A stretch of 64,000 bases of DNA from SAR116 cluster bacterium AG-426-B08 (GCA_003213175.1 QCNN01000003.1:20336-84335), one strand, 5' to 3'; counted from the first letter of the stretch, positions 10,249 through 20,767 are shown. Made by a program: numbers and translations. The notes: generated by a model from the letters alone, not told the origin.

Positions 10249-10258
10249 AGGATTCATT

Positions 10259-11008
10259 TTGAAAATCTTATTATATAATCCAAACACAACCCAATCAATT
10301 ACTGATAAATTGTATAATACTGCTAAATTAGTTACCTCATCTGGAACAGAGCTTGTTCCTATGACTGCAAAAAAAGGATTTCCTTATATTTCTAATGAAG
10401 CAGAAGCACAAATTTCTGGAACAACTGTTTTAGAAGTTATAGCAAAAGAGCATAGAAATTATAATGCTGCAATAATTGCTGCCTTTGGAGATCCTGGTCT
10501 AAAAGCAGCAAGATCACTATTTCATATACCAATTGTAGGTTTAGGTGAGGCAGCTATGTTGAGTGCTTGTTTGTTTGGCAAAAAATTTGGTATCATATCA
10601 TTTACTAATAATATGTCTGCATGGTATGAGGAAAGTGTTGAAACACTTGGTCTTAAAGATAGATATGCAGGATTTAGAGCAATTGATAGTGTTATTTTGT
10701 CTATAGACAAAATACAATCAGTCCAGAAAAAAAATTTGATAAAATCAGCAAAAGATTCTGTGGAAATTGATGGTGCGGATGTAATAATTTTTGCTGGAGC
10801 ACCTCTTTCAGGGTTTAAAAAAAAAGTAGAGGATAAAATCTCAGTTCCAATTATTGATTGTGCTGAAGCCGCTGTTAAGCAAGCTGAGTTATCTGTTGCA
10901 ATGACTAATAAATTTTCGAATAAGAAAAGTTATAAAACAAAATTACCTCCAAAAAAATCTATTGGTTTAAATAAAACGTTGTCAGATTATTTCTCACATG
11001 AAATTTAG
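10259..11008 (+). CDS. Asp/Glu/hydantoin-racemase superfamily protein lacking the usual catalytic Cys residues
   Basis: ORF given from 10211, but TTG at 10259 gives the canonical MKILLYNPNTT start; IIAAFGDPGL and IIFAGAPLSG replace the Cys motifs. Confidence 0.82.
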   Translation: MKILLYNPNTTQSITDKLYNTAKLVTSSGTELVPMTAKKGFPYISNEAEAQISGTTVLEVIAKEHRNYNAAIIAAFGDPGLKAARSLFHIPIVGLGEAAMLSACLFGKKFGIISFTNNMSAWYEESVETLGLKDRYAGFRAIDSVILSIDKIQSVQKKNLIKSAKDSVEIDGADVIIFAGAPLSGFKKKVEDKISVPIIDCAEAAVKQAELSVAMTNKFSNKKSYKTKLPPKKSIGLNKTLSDYFSHEI

Positions 11009-11020
11009 TTTCAGTCAGCA

Positions 11021-11932
11021 ATGCAAGATAAAGAATTAAATAAAAGAAATTTTTTTGGTTATGGAGATACAAAACTTAAGATTAATTGGCCAGGTAATAA
11101 AAAAATAGCTCTATCAATTGTTGTGAATATTGAAGAAGGTGCTGAACTATCTGTCAGTTCAGGTGATAGTATAAACGAATATATCTATGAAAATAATAAA
11201 ATAAAATTAGAAAATAACTTGCCTGATCTTTGTATGGAATCTCATTTTGAGTATGGCTTACGTTCAGGTTTTTGGAGAATCATTCATTTATTAGATGAAT
11301 ACAAATTGCCAGTCACATTTAGTTGCTGTTCCCAAGCATTAGAAAAATCACCTTGGCTAATAAAAGAAATATTGAATAGAGGGCATGAAATATCTGCACA
11401 TGGTGTAAAGTGGATTTCACATTTTAATTTAAGTGAAAACGAAGAAAGAAAAATTATAAACAAATGTTATAATGACATATTAAAATTAACTGGTAAACCA
11501 CCTTTGGGGTGGCATACGAAATCTGCAACTTCAATCAATACAAGAAAACTATTATTGGAACATGGAGGGTTTTTATATGACTCTAATGCATACAATGATG
11601 ATTTGCCTTACAAAGTAAATTTTAAAAATAAGTCTATTATTGTAATACCTTATGCATTTGATACCAATGATATGAGATATGAGTCTAATGGAGGATTTGT
11701 TCAATCAGATGATTTTTTTATTTACTGCAAGGGTGCATTTGACCAGCTTTTATTAGAAACTAGAGATGAAAAATTAAAAATGATGTCAATAGGATTACAT
11801 CCACGAATCATTGGCCGTCCAGGTAGAATCAATGGTCTAAAAAAGTTGTTGGACTACATAAGTATATCAGAAAAAACCTGGGTTGCAAAAAGAGAGGAAA
11901 TAGCAAAATTTTGGGCAGGAGTTAAATTGTAA
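11021..11932 (+). CDS. polysaccharide deacetylase family / PuuE-like allantoinase
   Basis: FGYGDTK..., LPVTFSCCSQALE, EILNRGHEISAHGVKWISH, GWHTKSATSINTRKLLLEHGGFLYDSNAYNDDLPY. Confidence 0.82.
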   Translation: MQDKELNKRNFFGYGDTKLKINWPGNKKIALSIVVNIEEGAELSVSSGDSINEYIYENNKIKLENNLPDLCMESHFEYGLRSGFWRIIHLLDEYKLPVTFSCCSQALEKSPWLIKEILNRGHEISAHGVKWISHFNLSENEERKIINKCYNDILKLTGKPPLGWHTKSATSINTRKLLLEHGGFLYDSNAYNDDLPYKVNFKNKSIIVIPYAFDTNDMRYESNGGFVQSDDFFIYCKGAFDQLLLETRDEKLKMMSIGLHPRIIGRPGRINGLKKLLDYISISEKTWVAKREEIAKFWAGVKL

Positions 11933-12099
11933 GCACTCGCCTTTAAAATTGCTAAAACAATTGTCAATTGAACTAACAAATTTAGATCATTGGTTTATTG
12001 ACTCGTGTAAAAAAAAAGATTGAAATAATAATAATTACTAACTCAAAAAATTATACTGGAAATTTTTCTAGTGATTAAAATTTTATAAGGAGATTAAAT

Positions 12100-13074
12100 A
12101 TGATACTTAGAAAATTTAGACTTTTGTTAGTTAGTTGTTTAATAGGTCTCTGGACTTTTAGTTCACAAGCAGCTGAGTGGACAATGGCATCTGGATATCC
12201 GAAAAGCAATTTTCATACACAAAACATAATTAAATTCATTGATGATGTAAAATCAGGTTCATCTGTCAAAATAAATTTAAATCCTAACGATACTCTTATC
12301 AAACTTGATGCAATTAAGACATCTTTGCAAAGAGGACAGATACCAATTGGAGAAATAAGATTTGGTATTTATGGAAATGAAGATCCAATGTACATTCTTG
12401 CAGGTTTACCATTTATTGCTCCAGACTATGCTAGTGCATGGTTGTTAAAGGAAGTAAAACATGCGTACCTTCAAGAGAAATTTAATAAGAAAGGACTACG
12501 AATTCTTTACACTTCCCCTTGGCCTGGACAAGGTTTTTATACTAAATTTCCTGTAAATAAAGTTTCAGATTTTAATGGAAAAAAACTTCGCATTTATTCT
12601 ACAGCTACTCAACAAATGGGATCTATGCTAGGTTTTAATGCAACGATTTTACCATTTGCTGAAATACCTCAAGCTTTTTCTACAGGCTTAATAGAAGCAT
12701 TGTTTACAAGTCCACAAACTGGTATTGATATACAAGCATGGGATAATACAAAACATTTTACTTATGCCGGAGCTATCTTTAGTAAAAATGCAGTTATCGT
12801 AACAAATAAAGCTTTTAACGCTTTATCGAAAGCAGATCAAAGTCATGTTTTGGCTGCTGCAGATAGAGCAGAGCTTAGAGGTTGGGAAATGAGTGCTGCA
12901 ACAACTCGAAAACAGATTGGAATACTAGAGAAAAATGGTATGAAATCAAAAAACGCTCCTGATGAAGTGATCTCAAAGATGAAAGAAATTGGTCAAGCCA
13001 TGATGAAAGATTGGAGAAAAAAGGCAAGCCCTGAGGCTAATGCTGTTTTAGATCGTTATCTTTCTATGAGATAA
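12100..13074 (+). CDS. TRAP transporter substrate-binding protein (DctP family)
   Basis: Signal peptide, AEWTMASGYPKSNFHTQN, GKKLRIYSTATQQMGSMLG, LIEALFTSPQTG; followed by DctQ/DctM-like genes. Confidence 0.9.
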   Translation: MILRKFRLLLVSCLIGLWTFSSQAAEWTMASGYPKSNFHTQNIIKFIDDVKSGSSVKINLNPNDTLIKLDAIKTSLQRGQIPIGEIRFGIYGNEDPMYILAGLPFIAPDYASAWLLKEVKHAYLQEKFNKKGLRILYTSPWPGQGFYTKFPVNKVSDFNGKKLRIYSTATQQMGSMLGFNATILPFAEIPQAFSTGLIEALFTSPQTGIDIQAWDNTKHFTYAGAIFSKNAVIVTNKAFNALSKADQSHVLAAADRAELRGWEMSAATTRKQIGILEKNGMKSKNAPDEVISKMKEIGQAMMKDWRKKASPEANAVLDRYLSMR

Positions 13075-13090
13075 AATTTAAGAGATAACC

Positions 13091-13606
13091 ATGAGAAAAA
13101 TATTAGATAAAATATACCTTTTAAGTGGTTATCTCTCAGCTATTTTTTTAGCACTTATAGCTTTAACAATTATTGCTCAAATATTAGGTAGATTTGTCAA
13201 TATTACTATAGACTCAACCGAGACTGCCGGTTTTAGTCTGGCTGCCCTAACATTTTTTGGTTTAGCATATACTTTTAGAGGTGGTGAACATATAAGAGTA
13301 ACTTTATTAACTCGGTTGTTAGAAAAAAAAGCTAAAAAATATCAAGAATTATTTGCTTTAACATTTTGTATTTTATTTACAGGATATCTAACATATTGGT
13401 CATGGGATTTCGTTTATTTTTCTTTTATTTTTGATGATATAAGCCCTGGTTTATTAGCTATACCTTTTTGGATACCACGTTTATCAATGTCATTAGGTGT
13501 TACGATATTTTTAATTGCACTTATCGACGACTTTATATTTGTTTTGAATGATCAAGAGGCTTCTTATGATAAGAACGCTTCCCCAATTTTTAAAGATGAT
13601 AAATAA
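13091..13606 (+). CDS. TRAP transporter small permease (DctQ)
   Basis: Four TM segments; FRGGEHIRVTLL motif; gene order. Confidence 0.88.
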   Translation: MRKILDKIYLLSGYLSAIFLALIALTIIAQILGRFVNITIDSTETAGFSLAALTFFGLAYTFRGGEHIRVTLLTRLLEKKAKKYQELFALTFCILFTGYLTYWSWDFVYFSFIFDDISPGLLAIPFWIPRLSMSLGVTIFLIALIDDFIFVLNDQEASYDKNASPIFKDDK

Positions 13607-13619
13607 GGATTAATTTTAG

Positions 13620-14921
13620 ATGGCAACGGGATTATCAATTGGTTTATTTTTTCTTCTACTTTTTTTACTTTCTTTAGGTATTTGGGTTGCGCCTGCTTTG
13701 ATTGCAATAGGCTATGTATTACTAGAGTTCTTTACACCAGCGCCAGTAGGTTCATTATTAGCCAGCACAATTTGGGACGCGAGTTGGAATTGGGCTCTGA
13801 CAGCTTTGCCTTTATTTATTTGGATGGGAGAAATTTTGTTTAGGACAAGATTATCTTCAGATATGTTTAAAGGACTTTCCCCGATGCTTTCCAGATTACC
13901 TGGAGGTTTATTGCATGTAAATGTCGTTGGTTGTGGTATTATGGCAGCCGTTGCCGGTTCAAGTGCAGTTACTTGTGCAACCATTGGGCGAATGAGTATA
14001 CCAGAATTAACTAAAAGAAAGTATGATGAAACGTTGAGCATAGGCTCCTTGGCCGGTTCAGGTACTTTGGGTCTCTTGATACCACCATCAATAATGTTAA
14101 TTGTTTATGGAGTATTAGCCCAACAGTCAATTTCACGTCTTTTTATAGCAGGAGTATTACCGGGAATAATGATAATTTTGATTTTTATGTCATATATTTC
14201 CTTAAGATCTATTTTAAATCCCTCATTAGCTCCAAAAGAAAAAAAACGTTATAGTTTTTATGAAAAAATTGTAGCTGGTAAACACTTATTTCCTGTCATA
14301 GGTCTCATTTTTTGTGTTTTAGGTTCTATTTATGGAGGTTATGCAACACCTACAGAAGCAGCTACAATTGGTGTTTGTGGAGCTTTGTTATTAGCTTGGG
14401 CTACTAAAACTTTAAGTTGGCAAAGCTTTAAAGAAAGTTTAATGGGTGCAGTAAAAACCTCATGTATGATTAATTTTATCATAGTTGGAGCAGCATTTTT
14501 GTCGGTTGCAATGGGGTATACAGGTATACCAAAGCAGTTGGGACAAATTGTTAATCAATACGAGTTGTCGCAAATTTCATTGTTAATTATTTTAACTATC
14601 TTATATATATTCCTAGGTTGTTTCTTAGAGGGAACTTCTATGATGGTTCTCACAGCTTCAGTTGTCCTTCCTATGGTTCAAACTGCTGGAATAGATTTAA
14701 TTTGGTTTGGTATTTATACCGTTATTGTAGTAGAGATGGCTCAAATTACACCTCCTGTTGGTTTTAATTTATTTGTTCTACAAGGTATGACAGGAAGAGA
14801 TATACTTAAAATTACTAAGGCAGCTATGCCATTTTTCTTCTTAATGATGTTAGGAATTGTTATTTTAGTGATATTTCCTGAAATCGTAACAGCGCCAGTC
14901 CAATTTATGATTCAAAGATGA
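13620..14921 (+). CDS. TRAP transporter large permease (DctM)
   Basis: GSSAVTCATIG, LIPPSIMLIVYGVLAQQSISRLFIAGVLPG, PTEAATIGV, TPPVGFNLFVLQG. Confidence 0.95.
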   Translation: MATGLSIGLFFLLLFLLSLGIWVAPALIAIGYVLLEFFTPAPVGSLLASTIWDASWNWALTALPLFIWMGEILFRTRLSSDMFKGLSPMLSRLPGGLLHVNVVGCGIMAAVAGSSAVTCATIGRMSIPELTKRKYDETLSIGSLAGSGTLGLLIPPSIMLIVYGVLAQQSISRLFIAGVLPGIMIILIFMSYISLRSILNPSLAPKEKKRYSFYEKIVAGKHLFPVIGLIFCVLGSIYGGYATPTEAATIGVCGALLLAWATKTLSWQSFKESLMGAVKTSCMINFIIVGAAFLSVAMGYTGIPKQLGQIVNQYELSQISLLIILTILYIFLGCFLEGTSMMVLTASVVLPMVQTAGIDLIWFGIYTVIVVEMAQITPPVGFNLFVLQGMTGRDILKITKAAMPFFFLMMLGIVILVIFPEIVTAPVQFMIQR

Positions 14922-14966
14922 TTTGCACTAAGTTATTATGAATAGAGAATTTTAAGAGGCAAACGA

Positions 14967-17036
14967 ATGAGATTAGCTATTGATATAGGTGGAACTTTTA
15001 CAGATTTAGTTTTAGAAAAAAATAAAACTTTATACACAAAAAAAGTACTTACATCTGTCGAAAAACCAGAAATAGCAGTTCTTGAAGGTGTTTTAGAGTT
15101 ATTGCATGAGAATAATGTTGAACCTAGTCAAATTGATATGATTATCCATGGTACAACCTTAGCGACAAATGCTGTTATAGAAAGAAAGGGTGCTCACAGT
15201 TGTTTTATTACAACCTCAGGTTTTAGAGATGTATTAGATATTGGATATGAAAGTAGGTTCGATCAATATGATTTGTTATTAGAGAAGACTTTGTCAATTG
15301 TACCAAGAAAGTATAGGTATGTTGTGGAAGAGAGAACTGATGTTGATGGAAAAATTTTAAAACCTCTAAATATTAAAAACTTAGACCCCATATTTAATAA
15401 AATTAGTAAAGAAAAATTTGAAAGTATTGGTATTGGATTTTTGCATTCATACGCAAATCCAAAAAATGAAATTGTTTTAAGAGAGTTATTAAGTAAAAAG
15501 TTTCCAGATATAAAAATAAGTATTTCTTCCGAAGTTTGTCCTGAGATAAGAGAATATGAAAGATTTACAACGACAGTTATAAATAGTTACATTAAACCAT
15601 TAATTTCACGATATCTTGATAATCTTAAAAAAAGTTTAGTTAATAAGGGCTTTAATTGTTCATTTTTGCTTATGACCTCGGGAGGTAGTTTGACTAATGT
15701 TGAAAATGCTACAGATCACCCGATAAGATTAGTTGAGTCTGGACCAGCTGGTGGTGTAATTTTAGCAACATCAATAGCCAAAGAGTTAGATTTAAAACAA
15801 GTAATATCATTTGATATGGGGGGAACAACGGCTAAAATAACTCTTATTGAGAATAAGTCTCCTAACAAAGCAAGAGAGTTTGAGGTTGATAGAAAATCTA
15901 GGTTTAAAAAAGGTAGTGGTCTTCCAATTAGGATACCAGTGATTGAGATGGTTGAAATTGGAGCTGGAGGTGGATCGATAGCAAGAGTTAATAAATTAGA
16001 TCAAATTACAATTGGTCCAGATAGTGCTGGAGCAGATCCTGGACCTGCATGCTATGGTCTAGGTGGACAGGAACCAACAATAACAGATGCAGACTTAATA
16101 ATAGGAAAAATAAATCCAGATAATTTTGCTTCTGGAAAAATTAAATTGTTTCGTAAAAAAAGTGAGTTGGCAATAAGGGAGAAAATTTCAAAACCATTAA
16201 AACTTAATCTTGAAATGTCAGCATTGGGCATAACAGAAATGGTAGATGAAACAATGGCAAATGCTGCTAGAGTTCATGCAGTTGAGCAAGGTCAAGATAC
16301 GGAAAATAAAACCTTAATAGCTTTTGGTGGGGCAGCTCCCTTGCATGTTTCAAGAATTGCAGAGAAGTTAAAAGTAAGAAAAATCATAATACCAACTAAC
16401 GCAAGTGTTGGTTCAGCAGTAGGTTTTTTATTAGCTCCCGTTGGTTATGAAGTTATTAAAAGCATGAGGTTTTTTCTTCGTGATTTTAAACCAAAAATAG
16501 TAAATGACTTATTAAGTAAAATGAATAGTGAAGCTGAAAAGGTTATAAATATAAAAAATACTTCTAAAAATTTTAACTTAGAAAGATTTGTCTATATGCG
16601 TTACTTTGGTCAAGGTCATGAAATTAAGGTTAAAATAGATAATAGAAACTTTAATTTAAAAGACACAAATTATCTTAAAAAGAACTTTGAAATTGAATAT
16701 AAAAAATTGTATGGCAGAATACTACCTCATGCTGAGATTGAAGTATTAACTTGGGCAGTTTCACTAATAAATAAAATTAAAAAAGAAAAGAAAATAAAGC
16801 CAATTAAATCTAAAATTTATAAAGGTAAATCACAAATTACTAAAATCATAAATGTGAAAAAATCAAAATTTATTAATACGAAGACATATACTAGAAAAGA
16901 CTTATTGCCTGGAAATATAATTAAAGGTGCATGCGTTTTAGTTGAGGATCAAACAACTATAATTGTTAGTGATAATTTTCAGACAAAAGTTTTATCCAAT
17001 AATTATTTGGAAATTGAAATGATTAAAGGAAAATAA
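14967..17036 (+). CDS. hydantoinase A / 5-oxoprolinase (ATP-dependent) alpha subunit
   Basis: MRLAIDIGGTFTDLVL, HGTTLATNAVIERKGA, DMGGTTAK, SAGADPGPACYGLGG. Confidence 0.95.
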   Translation: MRLAIDIGGTFTDLVLEKNKTLYTKKVLTSVEKPEIAVLEGVLELLHENNVEPSQIDMIIHGTTLATNAVIERKGAHSCFITTSGFRDVLDIGYESRFDQYDLLLEKTLSIVPRKYRYVVEERTDVDGKILKPLNIKNLDPIFNKISKEKFESIGIGFLHSYANPKNEIVLRELLSKKFPDIKISISSEVCPEIREYERFTTTVINSYIKPLISRYLDNLKKSLVNKGFNCSFLLMTSGGSLTNVENATDHPIRLVESGPAGGVILATSIAKELDLKQVISFDMGGTTAKITLIENKSPNKAREFEVDRKSRFKKGSGLPIRIPVIEMVEIGAGGGSIARVNKLDQITIGPDSAGADPGPACYGLGGQEPTITDADLIIGKINPDNFASGKIKLFRKKSELAIREKISKPLKLNLEMSALGITEMVDETMANAARVHAVEQGQDTENKTLIAFGGAAPLHVSRIAEKLKVRKIIIPTNASVGSAVGFLLAPVGYEVIKSMRFFLRDFKPKIVNDLLSKMNSEAEKVINIKNTSKNFNLERFVYMRYFGQGHEIKVKIDNRNFNLKDTNYLKKNFEIEYKKLYGRILPHAEIEVLTWAVSLINKIKKEKKIKPIKSKIYKGKSQITKIINVKKSKFINTKTYTRKDLLPGNIIKGACVLVEDQTTIIVSDNFQTKVLSNNYLEIEMIKGK

Positions 17037-17037
17037 A

Positions 17038-18639
17038 ATGAGTAAAATCAATGAAATTACTAATCAATTAATGTGGAATAGACTTCTTTCTGTAGTAGAA
17101 GAACAGGGACAGACCCTTGTAAGAACTGCATTTAGCCCAATTGTAAGAGAATGTGGAGATATTTCTGCTGGCATATTTGATTTAAAAGGAAGAATGATGG
17201 CACAAGCAGTTACTGGGACTCCAGGACATGTTAATTCTATGGCAGAGTCAGTAAAACATTTTATGCGTTTTTTTTCGATTCAGCATATGAATGAAGGAGA
17301 TATATATATTACAAATGATCCGTGGATGGGAACTGGTCATTTAAATGACTTTGTATTAACCACTCCATGTTTTAAGAATAATAAAATTGTTGGTTTGTTT
17401 TCGTGTACTTCACACCTTACTGATATAGGAGGTATAGGTACTGGTCCAGATGCAACTGATGTTCATATGGAAGGAATTTATATTCCTATGTTAAAATTAG
17501 CTGATAAAGGTAAAATGAATAAAACTCTTTTATCTATGATCAGACAAAATACTAGGCAGCCTGTTGAGACAGAAGGTGATGTTTATTCCTTAGCAGCATG
17601 TAACGACGTAGGATGTTTACGTCTTAATGACATGATGAAAGAATTTGAAATTAGTGACTTGAATCAACTTTCAAATTTTATTTATACAAAGTCTGTGAAT
17701 GCAGTTAAAAAAGAAATTAAAAAAATACCTAATGGTGTTTATAAAAATTCTATGAAAGTAGATGGTTTTGAAAAACCTGTTACGTTGAATGCAACTTTAA
17801 TAGTTAAAGAAGATAAAATTTTTATGGATTATAATGGAACCTCTCAAAAGTCTCTTTATGGAATAAACGTTCCATTATCTTATACAAGAGCATATACAGG
17901 GTTTGGATTAAGTTGTCTTATTTCACCAGAAGTACCTAATAATGCTGGTTCATTGTCACCTTACGATATTAATGCTCCTGAAGGTACAATATTAAATGCC
18001 AAATATCCAGCAAGTGTATGCGCAAGGCATATAATCGGTCAGATGCTACCTGACGTTGTTTTTGGTTGTCTTGAAAAAGCTATTCCAGATTTAGTACCCG
18101 CTGAAGGTGCCTCTTGTTTGTGGAATTTAACTTTTAGAGGTCAACAAAAAGATAATAAAAGTATATTTGCTATCACTGCAGTAACAAATGGTGGTACAGG
18201 TGCACGTCCAAGCAAAGATGGTTTGTCGGCAACAGCTTATCCTTCAGGAGTAAAAGGTACTCCAGTAGAAATTAATGAAGCAGTTGCACCATTATTATTT
18301 TTAAAGAAAGAATTCAAAACTGGTAGTGGGGGTAAAGGTAAATTTAGAGGAGGAGATGGTCAAATAATTGAAATTAAATCCTCTCTTGGAAAAGATATGG
18401 AGATATTAGCCGCGTATGACCGAATTAAATTTCCTCCAAGAGGAAGAAAAGGTGGAGAAAATGGTAAACCAGGTTTAATTAAAATTAAAAATGGACGAAA
18501 ATTAAATGGAAAGGGTACTCAACCTATAAAAGGGGATGAGATATTAGTAGTTGAAACTCCCGGTGGTGGAGGATATGGATTATTTAAAAAAAGAAGCAAA
18601 GATTTATTAAATCAAGATAAAGAAAATGAATTAATTTAA
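17038..18639 (+). CDS. hydantoinase B / 5-oxoprolinase beta subunit
   Basis: FSPIVRECGDISAGIFD, NDPWMGTGHLNDFVL, C-terminal ETPGGGGYG. Confidence 0.95.
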   Translation: MSKINEITNQLMWNRLLSVVEEQGQTLVRTAFSPIVRECGDISAGIFDLKGRMMAQAVTGTPGHVNSMAESVKHFMRFFSIQHMNEGDIYITNDPWMGTGHLNDFVLTTPCFKNNKIVGLFSCTSHLTDIGGIGTGPDATDVHMEGIYIPMLKLADKGKMNKTLLSMIRQNTRQPVETEGDVYSLAACNDVGCLRLNDMMKEFEISDLNQLSNFIYTKSVNAVKKEIKKIPNGVYKNSMKVDGFEKPVTLNATLIVKEDKIFMDYNGTSQKSLYGINVPLSYTRAYTGFGLSCLISPEVPNNAGSLSPYDINAPEGTILNAKYPASVCARHIIGQMLPDVVFGCLEKAIPDLVPAEGASCLWNLTFRGQQKDNKSIFAITAVTNGGTGARPSKDGLSATAYPSGVKGTPVEINEAVAPLLFLKKEFKTGSGGKGKFRGGDGQIIEIKSSLGKDMEILAAYDRIKFPPRGRKGGENGKPGLIKIKNGRKLNGKGTQPIKGDEILVVETPGGGGYGLFKKRSKDLLNQDKENELI

Positions 18640-19856
18640 TTAGAGTCTTTTAAGAAAATTGTACAAATCATATAAAGTTTTTCTTTCTGAGTTTTCTAAA
18701 AACGTTATATTCCCAGGTGGCATTGCGTATGACATAACTGCTTGGGAATAAATACTATCAATATTTTGAACAATATCTTTAATATTTTCTAAATTAATCT
18801 GCTTAGGAGAGTGTTTCATATTTTCCCAAAGAGGTTCTTTTGCATGACACATTGAACATTTTGAAATAATAATTTCTTCAGAAGCTACAACTAATGTTTT
18901 GGGAATTTTCTGAATAATTAATTCTGCGTTCTTTTTTGCACTTGATAAGTTGGGTTTACCAATATCACTTAGATAGACCGAAAATAAAACTATTATAGTT
19001 ATTGGTATCCAAATAAGATAAGGTGGTTTTTTACCAGAGTGTTTGATATTAAAAAATTGTCTAATTAAAGCACCCACAATTATAATCAATGAGATTATAA
19101 TCCAAGAATATTCAGTTGCATAAATTGTGGGATAGTGATTACTTATCATAATAAAAATTACTGGTAGAGTTAAATAATTATTGTGTAGCGATCTTTGTTT
19201 TGCTGTAATCCCATGTATAGCATCAGGTTTTTTGTTTTCAAGTAGACTTTTAACCACTTTTTTTTGCCCAGGGATAATGATCATTAAAACATTAGCTACC
19301 ATTATTGTTCCCAGCATTGAACCAATTTGCATGTATGCCCCTCGATATGAAAAAACTTGAAAATATAGCCAGCTAAAAATCGTAAAAATAAATAAAATAA
19401 AAATTGCTAGAACATTATTATTTTTATTAACAGTTTTTTTACATATAAAATTATACAATACCCATCCTAAAATTATACCAATCAAAGAAATAGATATTGC
19501 TTCAAATTTTGTAAGGTCAAACTTTTCGATTTCAATCATATAAAGGTCAGCACTGAGGTAATAAACAAGAATTAATAGTAAAAAACCAGATATCCATGTT
19601 CCATAAGCTTCCCATTTAAACCAAGTTAATTGTGAAGGCATTTTTTCAGGAGCAACAAGGTATTTTATTATTTGATAAAATCCTCCACCATGAACTTGCC
19701 ATGCTTCACCATGAGCTTGTTTAGGCATATCTTTTTTGTTTTGAAGACTTAAATCTAACGCAATAAAATAAAAGCTTGAGCCTATCCAGGCTATTCCTGC
19801 TATCACATGAAGCCATCGTACTAAAAATTCAATCCATTCAAAAAATATATAGAACA
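18640..19856 (-). CDS. puuD: membrane urate oxidase/hydroxylase PuuD with C-terminal cytochrome c domain
   Basis: RWLHVIAGIAWIGSSFYFIALD; C-terminal CSMCH haem site. ORF extends to 19932 but a TTG at 19856, just after the uraH stop with AGAGG upstream, is a plausible start. Confidence 0.88.
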
Positions 19857-19858
19857 AT

Positions 19859-20209
19859 TTAGCTGCCTCTATAGGTACTATAACCAAATGGAGATAATAA
19901 CAATGGGATATGATAATGACTATCTTCGTCAATGGAAAATTGTATGGCTATATTTTCATAAAAATTATAATCTGGAGTTACTAAATTATTTTTTAAAAAA
20001 TATTCCTTTACATGAAATACAATTTCGTATTTCCCTTTCACAAAATTTTCACTTGAAATAAGAGGGTTATCTAAACGACCATCTTTGTTTGTAAAACATT
20101 CTGAAATTTTTTTTTTGCAATTTTTATCAATTGAATATAATTCAATTAAAATTTTATAGGCTGGTTTACCTATGCTAGTATCAAGAACATGTGTAGTTAA
20201 TCCTGCCAT
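19859..20209 (-). CDS. uraH: 5-hydroxyisourate hydrolase
   Basis: MAGLTTHVLDTSIGKPA start, HYHIPLLLSPFGYSTYRGS C-terminal signature. Confidence 0.95.
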   Translation of the reverse strand: MAGLTTHVLDTSIGKPAYKILIELYSIDKNCKKKISECFTNKDGRLDNPLISSENFVKGKYEIVFHVKEYFLKNNLVTPDYNFYENIAIQFSIDEDSHYHIPLLLSPFGYSTYRGS

Positions 20210-20245
20210 TATGATACTTTATATCATATAAAAAATAGTAAAGAA

Positions 20246-20767
20246 ATGACAAATAAGATTATAAATTTTGAAAATAAAAGTTTTACAGAAAAAGAATTCA
20301 TTACTTTGTTTGACTCAATTTATGAACATTCTTCATGGGTTATTATAAATATCATTAAAAATAAAAGCTCCATACCTGAAAAATTAGAGGATTTGAAATT
20401 AAAAATGAAAGAGCAAGTAGAAAAAAGTTCAGATGAGTCAAAATTAAAATTATTACGGTCACATCCAGAGCTTGGAATAAAAAAAAATAAACTTTCAAGT
20501 CTTACAAAATCATCTCAAAAAGAACAAAAGTCTGCAGGTTTAGATCAATGCTCAGAAGAAGAGTACAAAAACATTAAATTATTAAATAAAAAGTATAGAG
20601 AAAAATTTGATTTCCCTTTCATAATTGCTGTTAAAGGTTTGACAAGAGTTGATGTTATAAATGCTATGAACACTAGAATAAATAATAATTATCAAGAAGA
20701 GTTTTTAACAGCATTAAAAGAGGTTCACAAAATAGCAAAAATTAGATTTGATACTTTAATTATTTAA
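20246..20767 (+). CDS. uraD: OHCU decarboxylase
   Basis: LLRSHPELG, SAGLDQCSEEEY, FPFIIAVKGLTR motifs; adjacent to uraH. Confidence 0.93.
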   Translation: MTNKIINFENKSFTEKEFITLFDSIYEHSSWVIINIIKNKSSIPEKLEDLKLKMKEQVEKSSDESKLKLLRSHPELGIKKNKLSSLTKSSQKEQKSAGLDQCSEEEYKNIKLLNKKYREKFDFPFIIAVKGLTRVDVINAMNTRINNNYQEEFLTALKEVHKIAKIRFDTLII

